Assembly: GCF_021631985.1 (NCBI RefSeq)
Contig: NZ_CP070225.1
Coordinates: 1,798,001-1,862,000 of the forward strand
Direction: 5' to 3'
Length of the DNA: 64,000 nt
DNA from: Sandaracinus amylolyticus
GTDB lineage: Bacteria; Myxococcota_A; Polyangia; Polyangiales; Sandaracinaceae
In this document: in pieces, positions 48,232 to 58,001 of the stretch
Position numbering within the stretch: position 1 is the stretch's first letter
Layout of the letters: the number at the start of each line of letters is the position of its first letter
The notes under the pieces: generated by a model
Seen by the model: the letters and a program-made list of their open reading frames with translations, nothing else
Told to the model about the DNA's origin: nothing
The model's database searches: none
Program-made: the position numbers and the translations under genes

Positions 48232-48789
48232 TCAGGGCGCGCGCAGATCGAGCGCGGCTGCGGCCATCGCGAGCACGGGGACCAGCGCGGGGGTCGCGAT
48301 CTCGTAGACGCCGCGGCGCGGCTGCGCGAGCACGCCGGCGCGGAGGAGCTCGCCGAGGTGGTGATAGAGCTGGCCGGTCGATCCGGCGTCGGCGGTCTCG
48401 GTGATCTCGGCGCCGGTGCGGGCGCCGCGCGCGAGCGTGAGCACGATGCGCAGGCGCACCGGGTTCGCGAGCGCGAAGAGCGCGGGCGCGAGCGCCTCGG
48501 GATCGATCCCTTCGATCAGGTCTCGCGCGGCGTGCTCGCGATGCCATGCGTAGCGACGCGTGCCGACGCGCACCGCGCCGGCGTAGAGGATCGCGCCGCC
48601 GATCTCGCCGTCGGCATCGCGCGCGGCGAGGCGCTCGAGCAGGTCGACGTCGACGCCGATCGCGGTGCGCCGGCGCTCGCGCGCGGTCGCGTCGTCCCCG
48701 ACGAGCCGTGCTTCGATCGCGTCGAGGCGCGACTCGAGCGCGTCGAGGCGCGAGGCGTCGCTCGGTCGTTTCTTCCGCTCAGTGCGCAT
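48232..48789 (-). CDS. ArsR-type winged-helix regulator with coiled-coil N-terminus
   Basis: A 185-residue probable transcription factor. A short coiled coil (about 12-35, RLDALESRLDAIEARL) and a middle region with a conserved-looking LERLAARDADGEIGGAILYAG precede an ArsR-like winged helix. In that helix FALANPVRLRIVLTLARGAR is helix 1-2, and ITETADAGSTGQLYHHLGEL the recognition part, where YHHL is a familiar ArsR signature. No metal-binding Cys pair is visible, so the inducer is unknown. The ATG at 48789 lies 11 nt inside the end of the serine hydrolase gene. It probably controls the operon it ends. Confidence 0.78.
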   Translation of the reverse strand: MRTERKKRPSDASRLDALESRLDAIEARLVGDDATARERRRTAIGVDVDLLERLAARDADGEIGGAILYAGAVRVGTRRYAWHREHAARDLIEGIDPEALAPALFALANPVRLRIVLTLARGARTGAEITETADAGSTGQLYHHLGELLRAGVLAQPRRGVYEIATPALVPVLAMAAAALDLRAP

Positions 48790-49945
48790 CGTGCTCGAGC
48801 ATCCAGCCGATCGCGCCGTCGGTCGCGAGGACGCCGGGATCGCCGAAGACGTTGGTCGCGGCGAAGAGCGCGCGGCGCTCCTCGGGGAGGGCCCATACGA
48901 CGACGTAGAACGTCGTGTTCGACCCGCCGTGGACCAGCACCGGACCGCGCGCCCAGAGACGCGACGTGACCTGCCACCCGGGTGCCCATCCATCGCTCGT
49001 CGGCGTGACGAGGCGCGCGTGCGCGTCGGTCGAGAGCGCGAGCGGGCCGCTCTCGGGCGGGCTCATCGTCCAGTCCACGAAGCGCGCCCAGTCCGCGAGC
49101 GTGCAGTGCACGGTGCCCGCGGGACCGAGCAGCGGAGGGTTGTCGAAGGTGGGCACCGGCTCGAGCGCGCCGTTCGAGAGGACGTGCCCGCTCGGCGCGT
49201 CGTCGTGGGTCGCGGCGGGCGGGCCGAAGCCACAGCTCGTCATGCCGAGCGGCGTGAGCAGCCGCGTGTGCAGGAGGTCCTCCCAGCTCGCGCCGGTCGC
49301 ACGCTCGAGCGCGGCGCCGACGAGGATGTAGCCGATGTTCGAGTAGCGGGTCTCGGTGCGCGGCTCGATCGCGGGCCCGCGCGAGAGGACACGACGCGCG
49401 AGCTCGGCGCGGGCCTCGCGCACCGGGCCCGGGATCCCGAGGAGCTCGATCGTCTCGGGCGAGGGCGTCCCGTCGGGCTCGAGCCCTGCGCGGTGGACGA
49501 GCAGGTCGTAGAGCGTGACGCCGCGCATCGACTCGTGGATCTCGAGGCCGGCGAAGGCCTCGGCGAGCGTGGTGTCGAGCGAGAGCGTTCCGTCCTGCGC
49601 GACGAGCGCGAGCAGTGCCGCGGTCATCGCCTTGGTGCACGAGCCGAGGTGCCAGCGATCGTCGGTGGTGACGAGCGCGGTGTCGTCGGCGCGGCGCAGA
49701 CCGACCGCCGCGGTGCGCGCGATCTCTCCGTCGCGCAGCTCGAGCGCAGCGAGCGCGGGGACGCCGTGCTCGCTGCGTAGATTCTCCAGTGCAGTGGAGA
49801 AGTCGTCGCGCGGCCCCGCGTCCTCGCCTCCGGCGTCGGGGGTGACGGACGCGTCGGAGATCATCGAGGCATCGGGCGTCGTGAATGGAGCGGGCGCGCA
49901 GCCGCAGAGCACGAGCGCGAGCAGCGCCCGTCGAGCGAATTCCAT
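48779..49945 (-). CDS. Class C beta-lactamase-like serine hydrolase lipoprotein
   Basis: A 388-residue lipoprotein (lipobox VLCGC). The fold is that of serine beta-lactamases/D-aminopeptidases/esterases: nucleophile in SCTK (Ser102, Lys105), YSN at 201-203 with NIGYILVG, and HGG in VLVHGGSN in place of KTG. The His form is usual in the esterase branch of the family, so antibiotic hydrolysis is not implied. An acidic Ser/Asp linker joins the lipid anchor to the domain. It lies 47 nt after the amidase gene and overlaps the regulator downstream. Confidence 0.85.
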   Translation of the reverse strand: MEFARRALLALVLCGCAPAPFTTPDASMISDASVTPDAGGEDAGPRDDFSTALENLRSEHGVPALAALELRDGEIARTAAVGLRRADDTALVTTDDRWHLGSCTKAMTAALLALVAQDGTLSLDTTLAEAFAGLEIHESMRGVTLYDLLVHRAGLEPDGTPSPETIELLGIPGPVREARAELARRVLSRGPAIEPRTETRYSNIGYILVGAALERATGASWEDLLHTRLLTPLGMTSCGFGPPAATHDDAPSGHVLSNGALEPVPTFDNPPLLGPAGTVHCTLADWARFVDWTMSPPESGPLALSTDAHARLVTPTSDGWAPGWQVTSRLWARGPVLVHGGSNTTFYVVVWALPEERRALFAATNVFGDPGVLATDGAIGWMLEHDAH

Positions 49946-49992
49946 TGCTCCAGAATGACGGAAGAAGGTCCGCGCGCAACCGCGGCGTGTGC

Positions 49993-51471
49993 TCAGCGGC
50001 GCAGCAGCGTCGGGGGGATCCAGCCGCCGAACGCACGCTCGAGCTCGAGCGCGACCGCGACGGTCACGTGGTCGTTGCGGTGCCTGCCGATCACCTGACA
50101 GCCGAGCGGGAGGCCCTCGCTGCCGAGGCCCAGCGGGACCTGCGTGCTCGGCATCTGCAGCACGTTGATCACCGCGGTGTAGGCCCAGTCGATCGGCGTG
50201 AGCAGGGGCATGCCGTGGCGCGGCGCAGGGCGCGTGTACGACGGATAGAGCATCACGCCGTCGCCGATGCGATCGACGAGCTCGCGCTCGAGCGCCTGGC
50301 CCTTCGCGACGATCTTCGAGGTGTCGCCCGGGAGCATCTTCGGGATCTGCTCGAGCGCGGCGAGCACCAGCGCGGGGAGCGTGTGCGGGCTGCGGCCCAC
50401 GACGAAGCGCGCGAGCTCGGGCAGCACCGGACGGCGCGCGCCGCCGAAGAGCATCTCCGCGAACTCCTCGCCGCCCGACTCGCTCATCATCGCGGCCCAG
50501 ATGAGCACCGACTCCGCGAGCCCCGGGATGCGCACGCGCTCGACACGCGCGCCGCGCGACTCGAGGTGACGCGCCGCGCGCTCCTGCGCCGCCGCGAGCT
50601 CGCGATGGACGCGGTTGAGCCCGTTGTCCGCGACCTGCAGCACGCGCATTCCTTCGATCGACACGCGGCTCGGGTCGCCGAGCACGCACTCGATGCACTC
50701 GGGGCTCTCGGGATCGGGGCCCGCGAGATCGCAGAGCAGCGGCCAGAGATCCTCGGCACGGCGCGCGATCGGGCCGGTGCACAGGTAGCGGAGCGCAGGG
50801 CCGTGCGCGAGCGGCCACTGGCCCGCGTTCGGCACGAGGCCGCCGGTCGGCTTGTGGCCGAACACGCCGTTGAAGAACGCGGGGATGCGGATCGATCCAC
50901 CGACGTCCGCGCCGAGGCCGAAGGGCGCGATGCCCGCGCCGATCGCTGCGCCCTCGCCGCCGGAGCTGCCGCCGACGGTGCGCGAGAGATCGTAGGGGTT
51001 GCGGCAGCGGCCGTAGACCTCGTTCGAGCTCTCCATCCACATGCAGAGCTCGGACACGTTCGTCACGCCGAGCGGGATCGCGCCGAGCGCGCGCATGCGA
51101 CGCACCGCGACCGCGTCGGTCGTGCTGATGATCTCGCGCCGCGCGACGAGCCCGGCGGTGAGCGGCATGCCGGTGAACGCGAACGTCTCCTTGATCGTGC
51201 AGGGCACGCCGTGGAAGCGCGGCAGCGGGCCGCCCTTCGGCGCTTCGTCGGCGCGGCGCGCCTCGGCGAGCGCGTCGTCGGCGCGCGCCTGCACGACGGC
51301 GTTGACCCGCGGATTGACGCGCTGCATGTGCGCGAGGTGCAGCGCGACGATCTCCTCGCTGGTGCGCTCACCGCTGCGGATCGCCTGCGCGATGCGGGTG
51401 CCCGACCAGGTCAACGGATCTTCGCGCACGGTGCGCGTGGGGAGGGTCTCGATCATCACGATGTCGTTCAC
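49993..51471 (-). CDS. Amidase-signature-family amidase
   Basis: A 492-residue hydrolase that cleaves amide bonds through a Ser-cisSer-Lys triad: Lys94 in CTIKETFAF, Ser169/Ser170 in RTVGGSSGGEGAAIGAG, and Ser193 in DVGGSIRIPAFF. The GGSSGGEGA form and the overall length are closest to the fatty-acid amide hydrolase-like branch rather than to GatA, and no gatB or gatC lies nearby. The substrate is not evident. No signal peptide is present, so it acts in the cytoplasm. It starts 4 nt inside the end of the lipase gene upstream. Confidence 0.88.
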   Translation of the reverse strand: MNDIVMIETLPTRTVREDPLTWSGTRIAQAIRSGERTSEEIVALHLAHMQRVNPRVNAVVQARADDALAEARRADEAPKGGPLPRFHGVPCTIKETFAFTGMPLTAGLVARREIISTTDAVAVRRMRALGAIPLGVTNVSELCMWMESSNEVYGRCRNPYDLSRTVGGSSGGEGAAIGAGIAPFGLGADVGGSIRIPAFFNGVFGHKPTGGLVPNAGQWPLAHGPALRYLCTGPIARRAEDLWPLLCDLAGPDPESPECIECVLGDPSRVSIEGMRVLQVADNGLNRVHRELAAAQERAARHLESRGARVERVRIPGLAESVLIWAAMMSESGGEEFAEMLFGGARRPVLPELARFVVGRSPHTLPALVLAALEQIPKMLPGDTSKIVAKGQALERELVDRIGDGVMLYPSYTRPAPRHGMPLLTPIDWAYTAVINVLQMPSTQVPLGLGSEGLPLGCQVIGRHRNDHVTVAVALELERAFGGWIPPTLLRR

Positions 51472-53534
51472 TCTGCCGCTCGTTCACAAGAAGGGTCGGA
51501 CACGCCGGGATCGGGCACGCGCGGCGTCTCGTCGCGCGCGAAGGTGCGGAGGAAGCAACGGTACTGCGCCTTCGGTGCTTCGGTCTGGAACACGGTCTCG
51601 TGGCCGTCCTCGATGCCGTCCTCGGCGTGCTGCGCGACGACCGCGGTGACGATCGCGTCGTCGATCGCGATGTTGCCGGCGGCCGGGAGCTCGACGAGGC
51701 CTCGCGCGCTCAGCCAGAGGAGATCCTCGATCGTGTCGTACGCGTCGAGGCGCGGATCGCCCGCGTCGAGCGCGGGGCCGGCGCGATCGACACCGAGCGC
51801 CAGCGAGAGCGGGTTCGCGATCGGCGGCAGGATGTAGCGATCGACGATGCCCTGGAACATCAGCACGTGGCGCGGCGCGCCGATCTCCGGCGCGTGCACG
51901 AGCAGCGGCGCGTAGACCTGCGCGTCCGCGGATTCGCCCGCCCACTGCAGCAGGCCGAGCACGACGTCGTGCTCGGTGAGCCGTCGACCGAGCCGCGTGT
52001 AGCCGATCAGCGCTTCGGCCGCGGGACGCGTCGGGATAGGACGCTCCTTGTAGACGACGTTCTCGATCCAGCTCGCGCCCGCGCCGCTCAGCACGAGCGC
52101 GGCGAAGCGCGGCTCGAAGGCCGCGGCGAGCGGGGCGATCGACGCGCCCATCGAGTGCCCGAAGAGCGCGAGGTGCGCGGTGTCGAAGCGCGCGCTGCCG
52201 TCGTCGGAGGAGAAGCCCGCGCACGACGACGCGTCGACGGTGAGCGTGTCGAGGGCGCGCGCGAGCAGGACCAATTCCAGCGCGGACTGCCGCAGGTTGT
52301 CGCGCAGTGCGATCGGGTTCCGGATGTTGAAGACGAGGAACTGCTCGTCGGCGCCGGTGATGTTGCGCGAGCCGCCGTGCGGGCCCTCGATGCTGATCCC
52401 CGCGAAGCCCGCGCGCGCGAGCTCGAGCGCGGGACCGGTGCCCGGCGCGAGCGCAGGGCCGCCTGCCTCGGCGCGCGGGCCGCGATCGACGAGCGGGCGA
52501 TCTCCGCCGGCGCCGGTGCGGATGAGCATCGTCGTCGGGAAGCCGGTGCTCGGCATCGTGGTGCGCGGGATCGTGATCCACACGCGCGCGGTCTCTTCGC
52601 GCTGGAGGATCGGCGCGCCGTCGTCGTCGAGCGCCCACGCGCCGCCTTCGCGCTGGTAGGGCGGCTCGCCCTGCTGGAACACCGGCATGCGCACCGCGCC
52701 CTCGAAGACGCAGTAGTCGTCGAAGGTCTCGCGCGCTTCGAACGCGGTCTCGAGCATCGGAGCGTGCGTGCCTTCGGTCGCGGCGACCGCGCGGCGCATC
52801 ACGTCGAGCGGATCGCCGGTGCGGAACACCGTGAGCGCGACGACGTCGTCGAGCGCGACGGTCTCGAGCTCGCGCAGCTGATCGAGCGCTTCGCGGAACG
52901 CGCTCGCGGCGCGCTCGGAGAGCCCTTCCGGCGTCTCGCCCGCGAGCAGTCGAACGAGCGCAGGCGCGCGGACGAACGGTTGATCCCCGTCGCCGCGCAG
53001 CGCGCGCGTGAGGATCGCGGCGTAGCGCGTGTGGGGGCGGAGAGGACGTCCTTGCACCGGCAGGAGCGTCAGCAGGTTCGTGCCCGCATAGGGGCCGGCA
53101 TCGGCGTCGAAGCTCGCGTCGAAGGGCTGGAGCGCGCCGCGTGATGGCGACTCGGGATCGACGTCGACGAGGAGGATCGGCGAGCCCGACGAGGCGCTCG
53201 CGCGCGGGTCGGGGAGCAGCGACGCGTCGATGGCGCCGTCGAGGCGGAAGTGGATCGGCGAGGTCGTGCCGAAGCCGTCGATGCCGGCGAGCGCGCCGTG
53301 GATCTGATCGACGATGTCCGCGCCGATCGGGTTGGTCGCGCGCGAGAGATCGACGGAGCCGTCGTCGGCGACGAGGTGCTCGCCGGGGAAGGGCGCGTCG
53401 TAGAGGTCGTCGGACGCGAAGTCCATGAACGCCTCGCGATCGGTGTCGACGATGATCGGCGTCGAGGTGTCGTCGAAGCACGACGCGAGCAGCGCGGAAG
53501 CGAAGATCGCGAGCGTCCGTCTCGTGCGCGCCAT
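51468..53534 (-). CDS. Second VolA-like surface lipase lipoprotein
   Basis: A 688-residue lipoprotein (lipobox LLASC). The N-terminal module is shared with the protein at 20609: DAPFPGEHLV, then ALAGIDGFGTTSPIHFRLDG and AIDASLLP. An RPHTRYAAILTRAL Ig-like strand follows. The alpha/beta hydrolase part has the nucleophile in ALFGHSMGASIAPLA and late Asp and His candidates in GIVDRYILP and DGHETVF. It probably hydrolyses host or prey lipids at the surface. It starts the four-gene operon and overlaps the amidase gene by 4 nt. Confidence 0.82.
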   Translation of the reverse strand: MARTRRTLAIFASALLASCFDDTSTPIIVDTDREAFMDFASDDLYDAPFPGEHLVADDGSVDLSRATNPIGADIVDQIHGALAGIDGFGTTSPIHFRLDGAIDASLLPDPRASASSGSPILLVDVDPESPSRGALQPFDASFDADAGPYAGTNLLTLLPVQGRPLRPHTRYAAILTRALRGDGDQPFVRAPALVRLLAGETPEGLSERAASAFREALDQLRELETVALDDVVALTVFRTGDPLDVMRRAVAATEGTHAPMLETAFEARETFDDYCVFEGAVRMPVFQQGEPPYQREGGAWALDDDGAPILQREETARVWITIPRTTMPSTGFPTTMLIRTGAGGDRPLVDRGPRAEAGGPALAPGTGPALELARAGFAGISIEGPHGGSRNITGADEQFLVFNIRNPIALRDNLRQSALELVLLARALDTLTVDASSCAGFSSDDGSARFDTAHLALFGHSMGASIAPLAAAFEPRFAALVLSGAGASWIENVVYKERPIPTRPAAEALIGYTRLGRRLTEHDVVLGLLQWAGESADAQVYAPLLVHAPEIGAPRHVLMFQGIVDRYILPPIANPLSLALGVDRAGPALDAGDPRLDAYDTIEDLLWLSARGLVELPAAGNIAIDDAIVTAVVAQHAEDGIEDGHETVFQTEAPKAQYRCFLRTFARDETPRVPDPGVSDPSCERAAE

Positions 53535-53625
53535 CGGCGAAAAGCGTACGGGTCGGTCGCGAAAAGCTCAACGTGCTCTCTCGCGCGCGCAGGTATGCTC
53601 GTCCGCGGAGAACGAGGAGGGGGCC

Positions 53626-56070
53626 GTGGCGATCGAGGGACAGCTCGGGGGCAACGTCGCGCTCGACAACGTGGAGCATGCGAAGCAGGCGCTGGCGCGG
53701 AGCGATCTCGCGCAGGCGCTCTTCCATGCGAGCTCGGCGCTCGCGACCGATCCGACGAACCGCGAGTGGCGCGCGCTGATCGATCAGGTGCTCTCGAAGG
53801 CGCCCGATCCGATGGTGTTCGTGCGGCCCGACGAGGCCAAGGCGGACTTCATCACCGCCGCGACGCGCGGCTACGTGCTCGCGTGGAAGCAGCAGTACGC
53901 GGAGGCGATCGCGACGGTCGCCGAGGTCGCCGCGGTGCGGCCCGACTGCGCGTACCTCGCGTGGGCGCGCGAGTGGGCGCAGCAGCCGGGCGCCGTGCAG
54001 TCGATCCCGCTCGACGCGATCACCGGACGCATCGTGCCGTCGATCCTGCGCGCGGTGACGAGCGTGGGCGCGCCGTGCCCGGAGAACGATCCGCGCCGGA
54101 AGAACTGCGAGGCCGCGGTCGATCTGCTCGGCGCGTTCTACGGCGCGCACCCGCAGGAGGCGTTCGTCATCTTCGCGATCGGCGTCGCGCTGCGCCGCGT
54201 GGGGCGCTTCGACGAGGCGATCCAGTACGCGGGCTACGCGTTCCAGCTGAAGAACGACTGGAACACGTGCATCGGGCTCGCGAGCGCGTTCCGCGATGCG
54301 AAGCGCGTCGACGAGGCGGTACAGTACTACCGGCACGCGTACTCGATGCGGCCCGACGAGATCGCGGCGCTGCTCGACATCGGCGACACGTACCTCGGTG
54401 CGTCGCGCTGGGACGAGTCGATCGCGGCCTACCGCGAGGTGCTCGCGAAGGATGGAAAGCAGGGCTGGGCGAGCGCGTCGATCCTCTACGCCGAGCACAA
54501 GAAGACCGGCGCGCCCGACGTGCGCGAGCAGCTGTGGCGCATGTCGGACGGCAACGGGCGCGCGTCCGAGCTCGTGATCGATCTCTTCGGCGACAAGCCG
54601 TACTTCACGTGGCTGCCCGGCGCGGGCGACTCCACCGCGCACGCGGCGCGCGACATCATCGCGCAGCTCACGCGGAAGCCGCCGCCGCCGACCGGCCTCG
54701 GGATCGACATCCCGCTGACGTACATGGAGGCGCCGAGTGCGCTCGCGGCGTTCCAGCTGTGGACGAAGGCGCAGGGCTGGATGCAGGTCGGCATCGCGGC
54801 GAAGGTCGAGGGCGTGCAGCAGCCCGATCCGCGCTCGCCGAAGGCGCAGGTCGACTTCCAGCTCTGGGCGTTCGACGACAAGGTGCCGCGGCCCAACACG
54901 CCCGCGCCCGATCCGCGGGTGCACGCGGCGATCGCGGAGATCGCGAAGACGCCGTACTGCCTGCCGATGTGGCAGCCGCTCGCGCAGGCGCTCGCGGCGC
55001 AGATGGGGCCGGCGTGGATGAACCAGCTGCTCTGCGCGATGGTGCATCCGCCGCCGCTGCCCTCGCCGCGGCACGAGCCGCTGATCTGGGTGCAGAAGTG
55101 CCAGGTCGCGGCGGCGCTGGTGATCGCGTACATCGACGCGACGCCGTGGGAGAGCAGCCAGCGTCGTCGGACGTTGTGGTCGATCGCGTTCGGTCCGACC
55201 GACTGGGTGTGCGACGCGGCGATCGTCGCGATGGGCTGGGTCGCGGCGAGCGACGCGAGCGTGCGCAAGGACGTCGAGGGCGTGCTCGCGCAGCTCGAGA
55301 AGGTGATCCCGCAGCAGGGCTTCACGTGCTGGGAGTACCCGCTGGTCAACGTGTGGAAGAACCTCGGCGGGCACTCGCCCGAGATGGTCAAGAAGCTCGA
55401 GCAGTGGAAGCTCCGCTGCGAGTCGCAGAAGGTCGAATTCGCCGAGGAGAAGCACGGCGGGCTGACGCTCGAGCAGTACGCGGAGCTGAGCGCGCTGCGT
55501 GACTCGATCCTGATGAAGCAGGGCGGCGGCGCGGGGAGCGCGATCATGGCGGCGATGGGCGGCGGCGCGCAGCCGGAGCTCGCGGCGCTGTGCAAGCGCT
55601 TCGGGATCCCGGCGCCGATGAGCGCGGCGGCGGCGCGCGTGCCGGGCTGGGACAAGCGCATCAACGCGGACGGCGCGCTGCAGAAGCGCTTCGTCGATCT
55701 GATGGCGCGCTTCCAGCTGAAGCAGTCGGGGCTGGACTCGAACAGCCACGAGGGGCGCGTCGCGCAGCAGATCCGCGCGGGCGCGTTCGACGTGGAGAGC
55801 GCGAAGCAGAACCAGATGGCTGCGGCGCAGGCAATCGCGTCGGGGGAGGGTGGCGATGCCGATCCCACCGTGTTCCCCGGGCAGAAGCTCGCGAAGCTCT
55901 CGGACTACGTCGGGCTGATGAAGCAGATGCAGGGCGGCGACTTCAACGGCGCGCTGAAGAAATACGGGCTCGACATGGGCAGCTACATGCAGGCGTCGCA
56001 GGCATGGGGGATCAAGCTCGCGAGTGATCCGATGCTGAATGCGAAGTTCGGGAAGATGATGACCGGGTGA
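53626..56070 (+). CDS. Large TPR-containing protein of unknown function
   Basis: An 814-residue soluble protein with no signal peptide or membrane segment. The first 280 residues are TPR-like (AKQALARSDLAQALFHASSA, RRVGRFDEAIQYAGYAFQL, RVDEAVQYYRHAYSMRPDE). The centre (about 300-600) is Trp-rich and unique, including FTWLPGAGDSTAHAARDI and WESSQRRRTLWSIAFG. The C-terminal 180 residues are Gln/Gly/Ala-rich helices ending YGLDMGSYMQASQAWG. The start is GTG 53626 after GAGGAGGGGG. I do not recognise the whole; it may be a scaffold. It diverges from the VolA-like lipase gene. Confidence 0.7.
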   Translation: MAIEGQLGGNVALDNVEHAKQALARSDLAQALFHASSALATDPTNREWRALIDQVLSKAPDPMVFVRPDEAKADFITAATRGYVLAWKQQYAEAIATVAEVAAVRPDCAYLAWAREWAQQPGAVQSIPLDAITGRIVPSILRAVTSVGAPCPENDPRRKNCEAAVDLLGAFYGAHPQEAFVIFAIGVALRRVGRFDEAIQYAGYAFQLKNDWNTCIGLASAFRDAKRVDEAVQYYRHAYSMRPDEIAALLDIGDTYLGASRWDESIAAYREVLAKDGKQGWASASILYAEHKKTGAPDVREQLWRMSDGNGRASELVIDLFGDKPYFTWLPGAGDSTAHAARDIIAQLTRKPPPPTGLGIDIPLTYMEAPSALAAFQLWTKAQGWMQVGIAAKVEGVQQPDPRSPKAQVDFQLWAFDDKVPRPNTPAPDPRVHAAIAEIAKTPYCLPMWQPLAQALAAQMGPAWMNQLLCAMVHPPPLPSPRHEPLIWVQKCQVAAALVIAYIDATPWESSQRRRTLWSIAFGPTDWVCDAAIVAMGWVAASDASVRKDVEGVLAQLEKVIPQQGFTCWEYPLVNVWKNLGGHSPEMVKKLEQWKLRCESQKVEFAEEKHGGLTLEQYAELSALRDSILMKQGGGAGSAIMAAMGGGAQPELAALCKRFGIPAPMSAAAARVPGWDKRINADGALQKRFVDLMARFQLKQSGLDSNSHEGRVAQQIRAGAFDVESAKQNQMAAAQAIASGEGGDADPTVFPGQKLAKLSDYVGLMKQMQGGDFNGALKKYGLDMGSYMQASQAWGIKLASDPMLNAKFGKMMTG

Positions 56071-56114
56071 CGTCTCGGCGAGTGGCGCGCGTTCGCGGTC
56101 TCGACAGCGCGCGC

Positions 56115-58001
56115 TCACATCGCGTCGAGAGCCTCGAGCGCGCGCTCGAGGTCGCGCTCGAAGGTGTCGAGGCGCTTCTCGACGACCTCACGCGCGAGGC
56201 CGTCGCGCAGCGCGGTCTCCAGCGCGCCTGCGCGCTCCGCCGCGCGGCGTGCGCCGATGCTCGCGACGAGGCCCTTCAGCGCGTGCGCTTCGCCCGCGAG
56301 CGCCGGATGCGGCGCGGACGTGCGGAGCGTGGCGATCGTGTCCGCCGCGTGGGTGCGGACGCGCGCGACCGTGCGCGCGAGGAGCGTGGTGCCGTCGGCC
56401 GCGCGCACCGACGCGAGATCGCGGACGACCTCGTGGTCGATCTCGTCGACTCCTGCGCGCGGCGCGGGCGCGACGACCGTGCGCGCGCGATCGACGCCGT
56501 CGAGCGCGAGGCGCGCGAGGCTGCGCGCCTGATCGAGCCGCAGCGGCTTGAGGAGCACGACGTCGAAGCCCGCGCCGACGGGATCGTGGCGCGCTTCCGC
56601 GAGCACGTTCGCCGTGAGCAGCGCGAGCACGGGACGCGTCGTCGCGTGGTGGGTCTCGGCGCGTAGGAGGCGCGCCGTCTCGAGGCCATCGAGCTCGGGC
56701 ATGTGATAGTCGATGACGACGAGGTCGTAGCGCTCGGTGCGCGCTCGCTCGATCGCCTCGCGACCGTCCTCGGCGGTGTCGACGTGCACGCCGAGCGTGC
56801 GGAACATCGCAGCGAGCAGCTCGCGCGCGGGATCGGAGTCGTCGACGACGAGCACCCGCAACCGCGCGATCCGCGCGTCGTGCTCGATCGACGTCGAGGG
56901 TCGAGCGTCGGTGCTCGTCCTCGCGAGCCGGAAGCGCGCGATCGCGCGCGTGCCCTGGCCCTCGTGGCTCTCGAGCGCGAGCGTGCCGCCCATCGCGTCG
57001 AGCAGGCGATCGACGATCGCGAGGCCCAGTCCCACACCACCGCGCGACGACGCGCTCGGCGCGGCCTGCACGAAGGGCTCGCGCGCGCGCTCGAGGAGCG
57101 CCTCGCTCATTCCGATGCCGGTGTCGCGCACCTCGAGCACGAGCCCGTCCACGTCGAGCGCGAGGTGCACGTCGATGCGACCTCGCTTCGTGAAGCGCGC
57201 CGCGTTCGAGAGCAGGTTCGCGAGCACGCGCCTCAGCTGATCGGGATCGCCCTCGAACGTATCGCGCGCGCGCTCGTCGATCGTCGCCCCGAGCGCCACG
57301 CCCTCGTGCACGCGGGGACGCATCGCGTCGACCTCGTGCTCCACGAGCGCCGCGAGATCGAAGCTCGTGCGTCGCATCACCGGCGGCCCGCCCGACGACA
57401 CGTGCTCGAGGAGATCCTCGACGAGGCGGAGCAGCGCGTCGGTCTGCACCGTGACCAGGTCGAGCCAGCGCCGTGGCTCGTCGTCGAGAGGAACCCGCGC
57501 GAGCAGCTCGGAGAACCCCGCGATGCAGTGCAGCGGCGAGCGCAGCTCGTGGCTCAGCGTCGCCAGCAGCTGGGCGCGCTCGTGCGCCGATCGCGAGGCG
57601 CGCCGCTCGGCCTCGCGCAGCCGCTCCTCCGCGATCTTGCGCTCCTCGATGTCGCGCACGCTGGTGCGGAACCCCCGGCGCGCGCCGGTCTCGACGGTCA
57701 ACGGCTGCCACGAGATCGCGACGAAGCGCGTGCTGCCGTCCTTGCGCACGATGCGCAGCTCGACGTCGTTGCCGGTGCGTCCTTCGCGCGCGCTGCGGAG
57801 CACCTCGGCGGCGCGGGCGCGATCGTCGGGATGCACGATCGGCAGCGGGAACTGCGACATCGCGAGGCACTCGTCGCGCTCGTAGCCGGTGATCCGCTGC
57901 ACCGCGGGGTTCACCCAGCGCACGCGATCGTGCTCGTCGATCCACGTCTCCCAGTCGTACGTCGAGTCCGCGATCGCGCGGTACGGCGGCTCGTCGTGCA
58001 T
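56115..58001 (-). CDS. Hybrid histidine kinase: PAS-HisKA-HATPase-REC-HPt
   Basis: A 628-residue cytoplasmic sensor kinase. Domains in order: PAS (about 5-125), HisKA with His151 in LSHELRSPL, HATPase (about 250-360; NLLSNAARF N-box, DTGIGM G1, GGVGLGLAIV G2), receiver with Asp431 in VVIDYHMPELDG, and HPt with His573 in AHALKGLVASIG. No membrane segment is visible, so the PAS domain should sense an internal signal. Phosphate probably flows His151-Asp431-His573 and then to the response regulator, whose stop codon directly abuts this ATG. The pair is one operon. Confidence 0.92.
   Translation of the reverse strand: MHDEPPYRAIADSTYDWETWIDEHDRVRWVNPAVQRITGYERDECLAMSQFPLPIVHPDDRARAAEVLRSAREGRTGNDVELRIVRKDGSTRFVAISWQPLTVETGARRGFRTSVRDIEERKIAEERLREAERRASRSAHERAQLLATLSHELRSPLHCIAGFSELLARVPLDDEPRRWLDLVTVQTDALLRLVEDLLEHVSSGGPPVMRRTSFDLAALVEHEVDAMRPRVHEGVALGATIDERARDTFEGDPDQLRRVLANLLSNAARFTKRGRIDVHLALDVDGLVLEVRDTGIGMSEALLERAREPFVQAAPSASSRGGVGLGLAIVDRLLDAMGGTLALESHEGQGTRAIARFRLARTSTDARPSTSIEHDARIARLRVLVVDDSDPARELLAAMFRTLGVHVDTAEDGREAIERARTERYDLVVIDYHMPELDGLETARLLRAETHHATTRPVLALLTANVLAEARHDPVGAGFDVVLLKPLRLDQARSLARLALDGVDRARTVVAPAPRAGVDEIDHEVVRDLASVRAADGTTLLARTVARVRTHAADTIATLRTSAPHPALAGEAHALKGLVASIGARRAAERAGALETALRDGLAREVVEKRLDTFERDLERALEALDAM

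Noticed and set aside
48779..49945. Antibiotic resistance beta-lactamase
   Set aside because: SxxK and YSN are present, but the third motif is HGG, typical of the esterase/peptidase branch, and the protein is part of a hydrolase operon.
49993..51471. Glutamyl-tRNA amidotransferase subunit GatA
   Set aside because: GGSSGGEGA form, no gatB or gatC nearby, and coupling to a lipase gene favour a general amidase.
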